From positions 1 to 64,000 of the forward strand of contig JAQGIK010000056.1 in the NCBI GenBank assembly GCA_028291265.1: a stretch of DNA of 64,000 nucleotides, read 5' to 3'. A program made the position numbers and the translations under genes. The DNA is from Caulobacter sp. (GTDB lineage Bacteria > Pseudomonadota > Alphaproteobacteria > Caulobacterales > Caulobacteraceae). Position 1 is the first letter of the stretch. Each line of letters starts with the position of its first letter. Below the pieces are notes generated by a model, which did no database searches, was not told the origin of the DNA, and was given only the letters and a program-made list of their open reading frames with translations. Of the stretch, positions 37,601 to 46,346 are shown piece by piece.

Positions 37601-39692
37601 GATCGTCATCAAGGCGGGGACCGACATCAATCCCAAGGACAACCGCAGCTGCGTCGAAGGCCCGATCGGCGGCAAGTACAACCTCTCGCTCGGCAAGCGG
37701 GCCCTGGGCGCGCCCTGGCCGCATCCGGGCGGTGGGGTCTACCGCCTGGTGGTCGTCAACAACGGTCCGACGGCCATTCCCGCCGGCACGGTGCTGACCA
37801 TAACCGATCCGTTGCCGGCCGGCATGAAATTCACCGGTTCGGTCGGTCCCTGGACCTGCACGCCGGTCGGGGCCATCGGTCCCGCCAGCATCACCTGCAC
37901 CTACACCCTGCCCGGCGCCCTCTCGCCGACCGCCAATATCGGCGTCGACCTCAACATGGTCTTCGTCGGCGGCCCGACCGACGGCTACACCAACTGCGCG
38001 GTGCTGAGCGCCGGCGTCACCGAGACGACGCTGGAGGACAACAAGGGCTGCGACAGCTTCAAGCCCAAGGTGTTCGACCTGTTGCTCAACAAGACCGCCA
38101 CCGCGAGTCCCTGGCCCTATCCGGGCGGCGGTGTCTTCACCCTCACCGTCACCAACAACGGGCCCTCCTTCGTGCCCAATGGCGACATCATCAAGATCGT
38201 CGACCAGATCCCGGCCGGCATGAAGGTCACCGTCGTCTCGACCGGCTGGAACTGTACGCCGGCCCTGCCGGTGACCGGTCCGGTCGCCCTGTCCTGCACC
38301 CGCACCCTGACCGCCAACCTGGCGGCCGGGGCCAGCACCGCGCTGCAACTGACCACCACCCTGACCGCCCCGCAGCAGGGGAGCTACAACAACTGCGCCC
38401 AGGCCGCGGCCCTGATGCCCACCGGCCAGCCGGAGGCGGAGGCCAACTTCAACAACAACCAGGACTGCGAGGTCGTGACGACCCGGCTTCCGCAGGCTCC
38501 GTCGCTGTCGGTCAGCAAGGCGCTGGCCGGTCCCTGCCAGAACAACAACGGCACGGTGATCTGCACCTTCGTCTTCACCGTCACCAACAACGGGACGGGC
38601 GCCTACAGCGGCACGGTCAGCCTGGCCGACACCATCGCCTACGCCCCGGCCGCGGGGACGGTGGTCAGCAATGTCACGGGCGGCTGGAGCTGCGTCGCCG
38701 GCGCGCCCTCCAACTGCCAGGGCCCGGTCAGCCTGCCCGGCGGGACGAGCACCAGCTTCAGCGCCACCTTCACCGTCAACGGGCCGGTGATCCCGACCCA
38801 GAACTGCGTCCAGCTGACCGCCCCGACGACCAATCCGCTGCTCGGCCCGTCCTGTGTTCCCATCGTCTTCCAGGCCTCCACGCCGCCGGTGCTGGATATC
38901 GAGAAGGTCATGGAGCAGGACTGCAACGGCAGCTACCCGAACATCCACTGCAAGTTCGTCATCCGCATCTTCAACCTCGGCCCCGGCGGCTACTTCGGAC
39001 CGCTGACCTTCACCGACCTGGTGACCTCGTTCGGCAACGTCGCCGGCGGCGTCAGCCTGGTGGCGCCCTATCCGCCGGGCTGGACCTGCACCGGCGTCCA
39101 GCCGATGACCTGCACCAACCCGTCGGTCGGCATCGCCCAGGGCGCCCATGCGACCATCCCGATCTGGATGGACATCAACAGCGCGATCCCGGTCGACCTG
39201 AACTGCGCCACCCTGACCGGACCGCAGCAGCAGCCGGCGCCCAAATCCTGTGTCGGCCTGCATGCGCCGCAGATCGCCATCCTGCTCGACAGCAACTTCA
39301 TGCCCGACTACGCCAACCCGAGCCTGCATCGGTACGAGTTGAGCTACTACGTCAACCCGACCCCGGACTTCGTCCCCGGCAACCGCGTCTTCATCAACGG
39401 TACCCTGACCTCCAACTACGTCCCCACCAACAGCAACCCCACCTTCTCGGCGATGGTCATGGGGAACAGTCCGACCTGGACCTGCACCAACACGGCCTGG
39501 TCGGGGTTCAGTTGCTACTACGACATCCCGGCCAGCTACACCGGCGGGTCCGTCGTCATGAAGGTCTACACGACCTACCAGGCGGCGGCGGTCGGGTCGT
39601 CGCTCCAGTACACCGGCACGGCGACGGTGCAGGGGAACACCGATCCGCCCCCGGCCGATGAAACCCGCATCGTCAACGGCACGCTGTTCTAA
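34677..39692 (+). CDS. Very large secreted multi-repeat (DUF11-like) Cys-patterned surface protein, 1671 aa
   Basis: Signal peptide MKLFRIAAILSSALLLLSAGAAAAQG; about 12 beta-sandwich-like units with VGQxxxFxLxxxNxGP, VTDTLP, W-C, NCA and NxSCVEGP motifs. Confidence 0.88.
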   Translation: MKLFRIAAILSSALLLLSAGAAAAQGRPQPLPPQGGFDVGVRKTAVGPVVQGQPARFSIQVSNNGQGQIPGNFGITVTDTLSGVFGPPISASGPGWTCTVVGQVVTCRYTLPLAPGAVAPPITITATPRDTGSYSNCASVTLNGPVPDSNASNNRSCIDGPIAGGGQKRHDLALRKLGPGPVKIGQPATFQLLVLNRGPAVVNSASGVQVVDTLPANFSPPVTAGGSGWFCQVSYLTVTCTYNGPPVAAGGSLPPIAVTATVRSEGAWRNCATVRLRVGEDTNPGDNTGCVDGVAGGGGNGRIPDLSIRKTGPGPVTVGQPVSFGLQVTNNGPGPVSGASGIQVVDQLPAGFTGPVSASGAGWTCVVSGSGPFLVTCNYVGGPFPAGAQLPLITVSATAGGQGGYVNCANVKLVRGPDADPKNDRSCVEGPIKPKAGKIDVGIKKSGPGVVPYGQTGTFTLNPYNTGPATITSAMGLVVTDTLPINFGGPVSANGSPDWNCSVSGSGNGSMPPFTVTCVYVGNNAAPGSSMGQITITAVGRGYGTWDNCANIVFRQPAGNLSPVPDVRPADNTSCVKGEVVKAKKYDVRIQKKGPGPVIVGQTATFTLYPANVGPTPVDSNSGVVVTDSLPAPPFSAPVTVNGGSDWDCSATVGLNVSCLYRGPAVGAGAALPTITIDVLVRKPGSYVNCAVIALTKVGPDANPQDNRSCVEGPSSEQKKVDVGIKKSGPGVVPYGQTGTFTLNPYNTGPATITSTMGLVVTDTLPVNFGGPVTVNGSPDWGCTVAGSGNGSMPPFTVTCVYVGNGATPGSSMSPITITAVGRGYGTWSNCANIVFKQPAGNLSTVPDVAPADNRSCIKGEVVKAEKYDVKIDKKLQGPLVVGGLAGFTLYPTNVGPATIDMNSGVYVTDTLQSPPFGTPVTWAASSAWWDCSASSGLTVSCHYIGPARAAGVILPPISITSPVIKGGGFVNCAEIVIKAGTDINPKDNRSCVEGPIGGKYNLSLGKRALGAPWPHPGGGVYRLVVVNNGPTAIPAGTVLTITDPLPAGMKFTGSVGPWTCTPVGAIGPASITCTYTLPGALSPTANIGVDLNMVFVGGPTDGYTNCAVLSAGVTETTLEDNKGCDSFKPKVFDLLLNKTATASPWPYPGGGVFTLTVTNNGPSFVPNGDIIKIVDQIPAGMKVTVVSTGWNCTPALPVTGPVALSCTRTLTANLAAGASTALQLTTTLTAPQQGSYNNCAQAAALMPTGQPEAEANFNNNQDCEVVTTRLPQAPSLSVSKALAGPCQNNNGTVICTFVFTVTNNGTGAYSGTVSLADTIAYAPAAGTVVSNVTGGWSCVAGAPSNCQGPVSLPGGTSTSFSATFTVNGPVIPTQNCVQLTAPTTNPLLGPSCVPIVFQASTPPVLDIEKVMEQDCNGSYPNIHCKFVIRIFNLGPGGYFGPLTFTDLVTSFGNVAGGVSLVAPYPPGWTCTGVQPMTCTNPSVGIAQGAHATIPIWMDINSAIPVDLNCATLTGPQQQPAPKSCVGLHAPQIAILLDSNFMPDYANPSLHRYELSYYVNPTPDFVPGNRVFINGTLTSNYVPTNSNPTFSAMVMGNSPTWTCTNTAWSGFSCYYDIPASYTGGSVVMKVYTTYQAAAVGSSLQYTGTATVQGNTDPPPADETRIVNGTLF
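36000..37690 (+). repeat. In-frame tandem duplication of a two-domain unit (period 846 bp, 282 aa) inside the DUF11-like gene
   Basis: GGGATCAAGAAGTCCGGTCCCGGGGTCGTGCCGTACGGCCAGACGGGGACCTTCACCCTCAACCC occurs at 36000 and 36846; following domains also align. Confidence 0.85.
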
Positions 39693-39711
39693 GGCTTGGC
39701 GGCTCCGGACC

Positions 39712-41337
39712 TCAGGCGGTCTGGAGCCGGTCCTTGTAGGCCTCGCGCAGGACCTTCTTGTCGATCTTGCCGGTGGCGGTGAGCGGCACGGCGTCGAAGA
39801 TGACGTCGTCGGGCATCCACCATTTGACGATGCGCGGTTCGAGGAAGGCGAGGACCGCCTCCTTGCTGACATCGTGGCCGTCGTGGACCTCGATGACGAG
39901 GAGGGGCCGTTCCTCCCACTTGGGATGCGGCACGCCGAAGACGGCGGCGATCTTCACGCCCGGGCAGGCGACGGCGATGTTCTCCAGATCGATGGAGCTG
40001 ATCCATTCGCCGCCGGTCTTGATGACGTCCTTGGCGCGGTCGGTGATGCGCATGAAGCCGTCGGCGTCGAGGGTGGCGATGTCGCCGGTGTCGAACCAGC
40101 CGTCGGCGTCGGCCGCGTCGGTGTCCTTGCGGAAATAGCGCTGGATGGTCCAGGGGCCGCGGACCATCAGGGCGCCGCTGGTCTCGCCGTCGTGCGGAGC
40201 TTCGGTCCCGTCCTCCGCCACGATCTTCAGCTCGATGCCGAACTGCAGGCGGCCCTGGCGGGTCCAGATGACCTCGTCGACGTGGTCCTCGCCGCCGGCG
40301 GCGAGGCCGGGGGTCGGGGTGGCGACGACGCCGAGCGGGCAGGTCTCGGTCATGCCCCAGATCTGCAGGACCTGGACGCCGTGCTTCTTCTTGAAGGTCT
40401 CGGCCATGGCGCGGGGCACGGCCGAGCCGCCGATGATGACGCGCTTCAGGGTGCCGACACTGCCGCCGGTCTGGTCGAGGTGGGCGAGGTACATGGTCCA
40501 GATGGTCGGCACGCCGCCGGAGAAGGTGACGCCTTCGTTGTCGATGAGCTCACCGAGGCTGACGGCGTCCATCTTCTCGGCCGGCAAGACCAGCTTGCAA
40601 CCGTTGATCGGGGCGGTGAAGGGCAGGCCCCAGGCGGTGGCGTGGTAGAGGCTGGAGCAGGGCAGGACGACATCGAAGGCGGTCAGGCCGAAGGCGCTGG
40701 AGAGGCCGGCGGCCATGGCGTGCAGGACGACGGCGCGGTGGCTGTAGAGCACGCCCTTGGGATCGCCGGTCGTGCCCGAGGTGTAGCAGAGGAAGGCGCC
40801 GCCGTTCTCGTCGAGGGCGGGCCAGGGGAACGGGTCTTCGCCTTCGGCGGCGATCAGGGTCTCGTAGTTGAGGGCGCCGACCGCACCGGCGTCGTGGGTC
40901 TCGGCATCGGCCATCAGGATGAAGGTCTTCACCGTCGACATGCGGGGGGCGAGGCGTTCGACCACGGGCTGGAAGGTGCGGTCGTAGAACAGGATCTCGC
41001 TCTCGGCGTGTTCGAGGACGTAGAGGATCTGCTCGTCGAACAGGCGCGGGTTGACGGTGTTGAGCACGGCGCCGAGGCCGGGGACGGCGTAGAACAGCTC
41101 CAGGTGCCGGTGGGTGTTCCAGGCCAGGGTGGCGACCCGTTCGCCCGACTGGACGCCGAGACCCTGGAGGGCGCGGGCCAGGCGGCGCACGCGCTTGCCC
41201 ATGCCGGCGTAGTCGTAGCGGTGGACGCGGCCCTCGACCGTGCGCGAGACGATCTCGACGCGCGGGTGGGCGGTCTCGACGAAGCGCAGGATCGAGGTGA
41301 TGACCAGCGGGGTGGTCTGCATCAGGCCGGGGATCAC
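39712..41337 (-). CDS. AMP-dependent acyl-CoA synthetase/ligase
   Basis: [66 protein letters not shown]; start GTG 41337 or ATG 41322. Confidence 0.93.
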   Translation of the reverse strand: MIPGLMQTTPLVITSILRFVETAHPRVEIVSRTVEGRVHRYDYAGMGKRVRRLARALQGLGVQSGERVATLAWNTHRHLELFYAVPGLGAVLNTVNPRLFDEQILYVLEHAESEILFYDRTFQPVVERLAPRMSTVKTFILMADAETHDAGAVGALNYETLIAAEGEDPFPWPALDENGGAFLCYTSGTTGDPKGVLYSHRAVVLHAMAAGLSSAFGLTAFDVVLPCSSLYHATAWGLPFTAPINGCKLVLPAEKMDAVSLGELIDNEGVTFSGGVPTIWTMYLAHLDQTGGSVGTLKRVIIGGSAVPRAMAETFKKKHGVQVLQIWGMTETCPLGVVATPTPGLAAGGEDHVDEVIWTRQGRLQFGIELKIVAEDGTEAPHDGETSGALMVRGPWTIQRYFRKDTDAADADGWFDTGDIATLDADGFMRITDRAKDVIKTGGEWISSIDLENIAVACPGVKIAAVFGVPHPKWEERPLLVIEVHDGHDVSKEAVLAFLEPRIVKWWMPDDVIFDAVPLTATGKIDKKVLREAYKDRLQTA

Positions 41338-41979
41338 GGGCGGTCTTCCTCGTTGTTGTCTTGCGGCGGGTCGAGGCGGAAGGCCTCGCGGGAGGCCAGG
41401 CGCCACTCGCGGACGATGCGGCTCCACCAGCGGATGCGGGTGGCGTCGTCGAGACCGTCGCGCTCCTCGAGCCAGACGATCATGCGATCGACCCAGAGGC
41501 CGAACAGGCTGCCGCCGGCGAGACCCGCGCGGTCCTCGGCCCCCTCGGGGGCGCCCGGCTTGGGTTCGAACAGGGGGCGGGAGCGTTCGTTGAAGATGGC
41601 GCGCAAGCGGTCGCCCCAGTCGGAGCGGTCGGCCCCGCCGCCGCAGTTCTTGAGCACCACCAGGAAGGGGGCGGGGTCCTTGCGGGCCTGCTCCAGCACC
41701 CGGGCGACCATCGAGCCGTAACCCTGCCAGGTCTCCTGGTAGGCGGCGATGACCACGTCCTCGACGCGTCGGAAGACGGCGTCGACGATGGCGTCGCGGG
41801 ACGGAAACAGGCGGTAGAACAGGATTTTGGCGGCTCCGGCGGCCTCGGCGAAGTCGCGCATGGTGGCGCCGTGCAGGCCCTTTTCCAGCATCACCCTGGC
41901 GGCCACGTCGATGTATTCGGCGCGCCGGGCGGCGGCGTCGACTCGGGGCTTGCGGGTAGGGGCGGAACCGTCTGCCATC
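41334..41979 (-). CDS. TetR-family transcriptional regulator
   Basis: AARRAEYIDVAARVMLEKGLHGATMRDFAEAAGAAKILFYRLFPSRDAIVDAV HTH; alternative start 42041. Confidence 0.82.
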
Positions 41980-42073
41980 GGGGTAAAGGGGCCTTTCACA
42001 CAGGGGCTTGTCAAATGAAACCGCAAGGTAACATATTGCATCGTCCGGACCCGAAGCCGGCGCGGAGGAAGCC

Positions 42074-42931
42074 ATGACCGAACTTGTCCGCCACCTCACC
42101 CTCGACAGCCTGACCCTGACGCCGCTGACGCCGACCATCGGGGCCGAAGTCGGCGGCCTGGACCTGCGCGAACCGCTCAGCGGGTCGCAGGTTTCGGCCC
42201 TGCGCCAGGCGCTGCTGGACTGGAAGGTGCTGTTCTTCCGCGACCAGGAGATCGACACCGACCAGCAACTGGCCTTCAGCGCCAACTTCGGCGCGCTGGA
42301 GGTGCATCCCTTCGCGCCGCACAAGCCGGGCTATCCCGAAGTCCTGGCCATCACTCACAACCGGGAGAACAAGGGCCGCGAGAACACCTGGCATTCGGAC
42401 GTCACCTGGCGGATCGAGCCGTCGCTGGGCTCGGTCCTGCGGGCCGTCGAGGTTCCGCCGGTGGGCGGCGACACCCTGTTCGCCGACATGTACGCCGCCT
42501 ACGACGGGCTCAAGGACGAGGTGAAGGAACGCATCGACGACGCCGTCGCCATCCACGACTTCGCCCACTTCCGCACCCGCATGCGCAACCGCGGCATGAC
42601 CGAGGCGCAGATCGAGGACTTCAACGCCCAGTACCCGATGGTCGAGCACCCGGTGATCCGCACCCATCCGGAGACCGGCCGGCGCTGCATCTACGTCAAC
42701 CGCGCCTTCACCCAGCACATCGTCGGCTGGGACAGGGACGACAGCGACCGCATGCTGGCCCACCTCTACGCCCAGGCGGCGATCCCCGAATACCAGTGCC
42801 GGTTCCGTTGGGAGCAGGGGTCCATCGCCTTCTGGGACAACCGGGCCAGCCAGCACTATGCGGCCAGCGACTATTGGCCGGCGGTGCGCAGGATGGAGCG
42901 GGTGACCATCGTCGGCGACCGTCCGTATTGA
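42074..42931 (+). CDS. TauD/TfdA-family alpha-ketoglutarate-dependent dioxygenase
   Basis: TWHSDVTWRIEPSLGSVLRAVEVPPVGGDTLFADM, WDNRASQHYAASDYWP. Confidence 0.92.
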   Translation: MTELVRHLTLDSLTLTPLTPTIGAEVGGLDLREPLSGSQVSALRQALLDWKVLFFRDQEIDTDQQLAFSANFGALEVHPFAPHKPGYPEVLAITHNRENKGRENTWHSDVTWRIEPSLGSVLRAVEVPPVGGDTLFADMYAAYDGLKDEVKERIDDAVAIHDFAHFRTRMRNRGMTEAQIEDFNAQYPMVEHPVIRTHPETGRRCIYVNRAFTQHIVGWDRDDSDRMLAHLYAQAAIPEYQCRFRWEQGSIAFWDNRASQHYAASDYWPAVRRMERVTIVGDRPY

Positions 42932-42990
42932 GTTGGCGCCGGATTGCGCAAGGTTGTCCCGCGATTTCAACGGGTTGACCCCGCGCCGGT

Positions 42991-43052
42991 TTGAAGTTTG
43001 TTTGAAGTCGATTTGAAGTTGGCCTGAAGTCGCCGTCAAGCCGGATTGAAGT
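42991..43052. repeat. Six-unit 11-bp-phased direct repeat TTGAAGT-N4
   Basis: TTGAAGT at 42991, 43002, 43013, cTGAAGT at 43024, degenerate unit at 43035, TTGAAGT at 43046. Confidence 0.9.
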
Positions 43053-43067
43053 TGGCGATGGGGGCTC

Positions 43068-43105
43068 ATGGGCGGTCCCGGCGCTTATCGAAGCGGACCG
43101 CCCAT
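43068..43105. terminator. Strong hairpin (putative terminator for convergent genes)
   Basis: ATGGGCGGTCC ... GGACCGCCCAT perfect 11-bp stem with inner GCTT-atcg-AAGC; weak T tract. Confidence 0.55.
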
Positions 43106-43124
43106 TATCCCATGGCCGGGGTCG

Positions 43125-43643
43125 TCAACCGCGTTTGCGGACCTCGTCGGCGCACATGTTGAGCGAGGTGTAGGCCAGGCCCTTCATCTGCAGGTCGACG
43201 GGGCCGAGCGTCATGCCGTCGAACTTGACGCTGACCGTTTTGGCCTTCTGCAACAGCGCGAACACCGGGGCGGAGGGCTCGGGGCCCCAGCCGGCCCAGG
43301 CGGTGTCGTTGAAGCCGCTCTCGTAGCCGCCCGACCGCGACGGGGCGGTCGTGCCGGTGTCCATGACCAGGGTCATGGGGATCTTCTTCTCGGGATCGGC
43401 CTTCTGGGCCTTGTCCCAGCCGTTGACCTTGATGGTCACGCCCAGGTTGCCGTCACGGACCCGGTAGCTGAACTCGATGGAGAAGGGCTTGTCCTCGCCC
43501 GGCAGGTTGGGGCCGGGGAATTCGACGTAGCAGACGCCGTTCCGCTCGCTGGGGGTGAACTGGTACTGGGTCGCGGCCGAGGCGGGCGGGGCCAGGGCGG
43601 TCAGGCCGAGAATGGCGGCGGCGGCCATCAGGGGTGCGCGCAT
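43125..43643 (-). CDS. Secreted hypothetical protein
   Basis: MRAPLMAAAAILGLTALAPPASA signal peptide. Confidence 0.75.
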   Translation of the reverse strand: MRAPLMAAAAILGLTALAPPASAATQYQFTPSERNGVCYVEFPGPNLPGEDKPFSIEFSYRVRDGNLGVTIKVNGWDKAQKADPEKKIPMTLVMDTGTTAPSRSGGYESGFNDTAWAGWGPEPSAPVFALLQKAKTVSVKFDGMTLGPVDLQMKGLAYTSLNMCADEVRKRG

Positions 43644-43654
43644 GGGGGTAACTC

Positions 43655-45379
43655 CTAGCAGTAGGGGTTGGAGCCGGGACAGGCGGTCGTCGACCCGGAG
43701 AGGTAGTTGATCCGCTGGTTCCAGTTGGAATTGTCGATGATCGAGGAGACGCTGGGCCCGCTCCAGGCGGGCGGGCTGGGGGTGTAGGCCGAGCTGGCGG
43801 GCGTCCAGTTCGACCAGCTGGAAGTCCAGTCGTTCTGGCGGGCGGCGGCCCACTCCTCGTATTCCTTCTGGCGGCGGGCGTTTTCCTGGCGGATGGGCTC
43901 GGCCTTCATCGAGCGGTAGATGGCGCCGGCCATCTGGTTGCCCCGGTTGGCGGCGATCAGCATGTAGCGCTCGCCCTTGGCCCGGTCCTCGGCGACGCCG
44001 TCGCCGTACCAGTAGGCCATGCCCATGTAGATGGCGGCGTCGACGTGGCCGACCCGGGCGGCGTTCTCGAACAGGATCAGGCCGTCGGCCCGGCGCGAGG
44101 TGTCGAACACCCCCGGCAGGCCATAGTAGAGCCAGCCGCCCAGCAGCCAGGCGGCGTCCTCGTTGCCCTCCTGCATCAGGCGGACGACGGCGCCCACGCC
44201 CATCATCCGGTCGCCGCCCTCGGCGGCGGCCTTGGCCAGGCGCAGCTGTTTCTCGACTGTCCAGGAGGGGTCGATGGACGGGATGGCGTTTCGGTTGGCG
44301 GCCAGTTTCCTGGCTTCGGTGCAGCCGCCGGCGTCCTTCAGGCGGCAGGCCTTGTCGAACAGGGCCAGGGCGACGGCGTTGTCGGTGTTCACATTCATGC
44401 CGCCGACGTAGGCCCAGGCGAGGTTGGCGCAGGCCTCGCCGAAGTCGAAGTCGCAGCCCCGGCGCAGGTAGTAGAGGCCTTCCTCCAGGGTGGTGGTGGC
44501 GTTGGACAGCTGGTTGAGGCCGATCATGCCCAGGCGATTGCAGGCGATGGCGTCGCCGCCCTTGCAGCTGGTGTCGAGGAAGAGTTCGCCCTTGTTCAGG
44601 GTGGCCTTGTCGTTGGTGGCGCGGGCGAGGTTCATGCCATGCAGGGTGCAGAGGCGCAGGCGGTCGCCGGCAGCGATCGTGCAGCCGACGCGGGCCGCCT
44701 CGTTGGCGCGAGCCGGGTCCTTGGGCACGCCGAGGCCCTGGCCGTAGGCGTCGGCGATGCCCAGGCAGCCCCAGGCGCGTTTGGCCTTGCAGGCCTGGTC
44801 GTACATGGTCAGGGCCTGGCCGCGCGAGGCGGGGTCGGCGACCTCGTAGAACAGACGGTTGGCCTTCAGCCGGCAGCCGTCGTCGGCCCCGGAGGCGCAG
44901 GACGCCTCGATCAGCTCGGCCTTGCGGGTCGGGTCCCTGGTCCCGCCGGCCGAGGCGGCGCAGGCGGACGGGTCCTTGAGGACGTTGCAGCCGCGTTCGG
45001 CCGTCTGCTGGGCGAGGGTCTCGTTGGTGAAGCTGGCGCTGCCGTCGCGCAGGATGGCGGCGGCGCGGGCGCAGGCAGGACCGGAACCGAGTTCGCAGGC
45101 CTTCAGCCAATAGGCGATGGCCACCCGCATGTCGCCGGCCATGTCGCCGGCCCCGGTCTCGAAGACCTGGGCCATCTTCACGCACATCGGGACTTTGCCC
45201 TGCAGGCAGGCCAGGTGCCAGGCGTTGGCGACGCCGTGCAGCTTGAACGGCATGTTCTGCTTGCCGTTGTAGAGGAAGCCGTCGCGGACGCCGTCGTAGG
45301 CCGAGGGCTGCTTCGAGGCCGCCACCACGGGCCCGGCGATCAGCATCGCCACGGCCAGAACCGATATCCACAAGCGCAT
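43655..45379 (-). CDS. Secreted Sel1-repeat (TPR-like) protein
   Basis: Signal peptide; repeated AIAYWLKACELGSGPACARAA / ALTMYDQACKAKRAWGCLGIADAYGQG units. Confidence 0.82.
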   Translation of the reverse strand: MRLWISVLAVAMLIAGPVVAASKQPSAYDGVRDGFLYNGKQNMPFKLHGVANAWHLACLQGKVPMCVKMAQVFETGAGDMAGDMRVAIAYWLKACELGSGPACARAAAILRDGSASFTNETLAQQTAERGCNVLKDPSACAASAGGTRDPTRKAELIEASCASGADDGCRLKANRLFYEVADPASRGQALTMYDQACKAKRAWGCLGIADAYGQGLGVPKDPARANEAARVGCTIAAGDRLRLCTLHGMNLARATNDKATLNKGELFLDTSCKGGDAIACNRLGMIGLNQLSNATTTLEEGLYYLRRGCDFDFGEACANLAWAYVGGMNVNTDNAVALALFDKACRLKDAGGCTEARKLAANRNAIPSIDPSWTVEKQLRLAKAAAEGGDRMMGVGAVVRLMQEGNEDAAWLLGGWLYYGLPGVFDTSRRADGLILFENAARVGHVDAAIYMGMAYWYGDGVAEDRAKGERYMLIAANRGNQMAGAIYRSMKAEPIRQENARRQKEYEEWAAARQNDWTSSWSNWTPASSAYTPSPPAWSGPSVSSIIDNSNWNQRINYLSGSTTACPGSNPYC

Positions 45380-45506
45380 CCGCCCACTCCCCTGGCCGAC
45401 TGTGCCTGTTTTGAGGGGAACAGCGTTTTGCCAAAAGCCCTAAAAAGGGGGTGGATCGGCGGCGGCCGGAAGCGGCTAGTGTCGGGGTAGCGCAGGGAGC
45501 GGCGGC

Positions 45507-46148
45507 ATGGACGTGAGCGGGATCACCCGGCACTGGCGACTGGGGGCGGGCGTGGCGGCCGGCGTGGCGGGCTGGTGCGGGACCGCGTCGCTGGGCTTGC
45601 CGGGCGCGGCGCCGGAACTGGCCGGATGGGTCAGCGGGGCGGTGGTGTTCCTGGGCCTGAGCTGGGCGCTGTTCCTGACCGCCGACGAGGCCCGGGTGCG
45701 GTCGCGGGCGGCGCTGGAGGACGAGAAGACGCCGGTGCTGTTGCTGGTCATCCTGGCGGCCGTGCTGGCCAGCCTGATCGGCATCGTCATGGCGATGATC
45801 GAGACCAGAACCGGCACGACGTTCGAGAAGGGGCTGGTGGCGGCGCTGGCGGTGGCGACCCTGATCAGTTCATGGCTGGTGCTGCAGACGGTGTTCGTCA
45901 TCCACTACGCCCACCGGCATTTCGGCGGCGCGAAGACGGAGACGTTCGGCTTCTCGGGCGATCCGCCGGCCAGCTACATGGACTTCGTCTACCTGTCGTT
46001 CTGCATCGGGGCGACGTTCCAGGTGTCGGACATGACGGTGAACACGACGCGGTTGCGGAATTTGATCACCGCGCACGCGGCGGCGGCCTATTTCTACAAC
46101 ACGGCGATCCTGGCGTTGGGGATCAACATCATCGCGGGGTTGGTGTGA
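45507..46148 (+). CDS. DUF1345-family membrane protein
   Basis: YMDFVYLSFCIGATFQVSDMTVNTTRLRNLITAHAAAAYFYNTAILALGINIIAGL. Confidence 0.88.
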   Translation: MDVSGITRHWRLGAGVAAGVAGWCGTASLGLPGAAPELAGWVSGAVVFLGLSWALFLTADEARVRSRAALEDEKTPVLLLVILAAVLASLIGIVMAMIETRTGTTFEKGLVAALAVATLISSWLVLQTVFVIHYAHRHFGGAKTETFGFSGDPPASYMDFVYLSFCIGATFQVSDMTVNTTRLRNLITAHAAAAYFYNTAILALGINIIAGLV

Positions 46149-46158
46149 CCTGCACGGA

Positions 46159-46338
46159 TCCTTCTCCCGCTTGCCCGGAGAAGGTGGCCCGCGAAGCGGG
46201 TCGGATGAGGGCGGCGCCAGCTGGAGAAGATTAGCTGCAGCGCTGTCAGCGCCAGAACGAGCGTGATCGGAAGGGCCGGCGCTGCCCTCATCCGTCGGCC
46301 TTCGGCCGCCACCTTCTCCCGGCAAGCGGGAGAAGGGA
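46159..46338. repeat. Paired inverted repeat, family B copy 2
   Basis: CCTTCTCCCGCTTGCCCGGAGAAGGTGG ... CCACCTTCTCCCGGCAAGCGGGAGAAGGGA. Confidence 0.9.
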
Positions 46339-46346
46339 CCGGTTGA

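Noticed and set aside
34656-39872. 1738-aa antisense ORF, longer than the sense gene
   Set aside because: Composition shadow of a high-GC gene: Arg/Gly/Asp/Val-rich translation without domain motifs. The sense ORF has a signal peptide and clear repeated domains.
43068-43658. 196-aa plus-strand ORF after the 11-bp array
   Set aside because: Antisense to a secreted protein gene; considered as the array's target but has no protein-like features.
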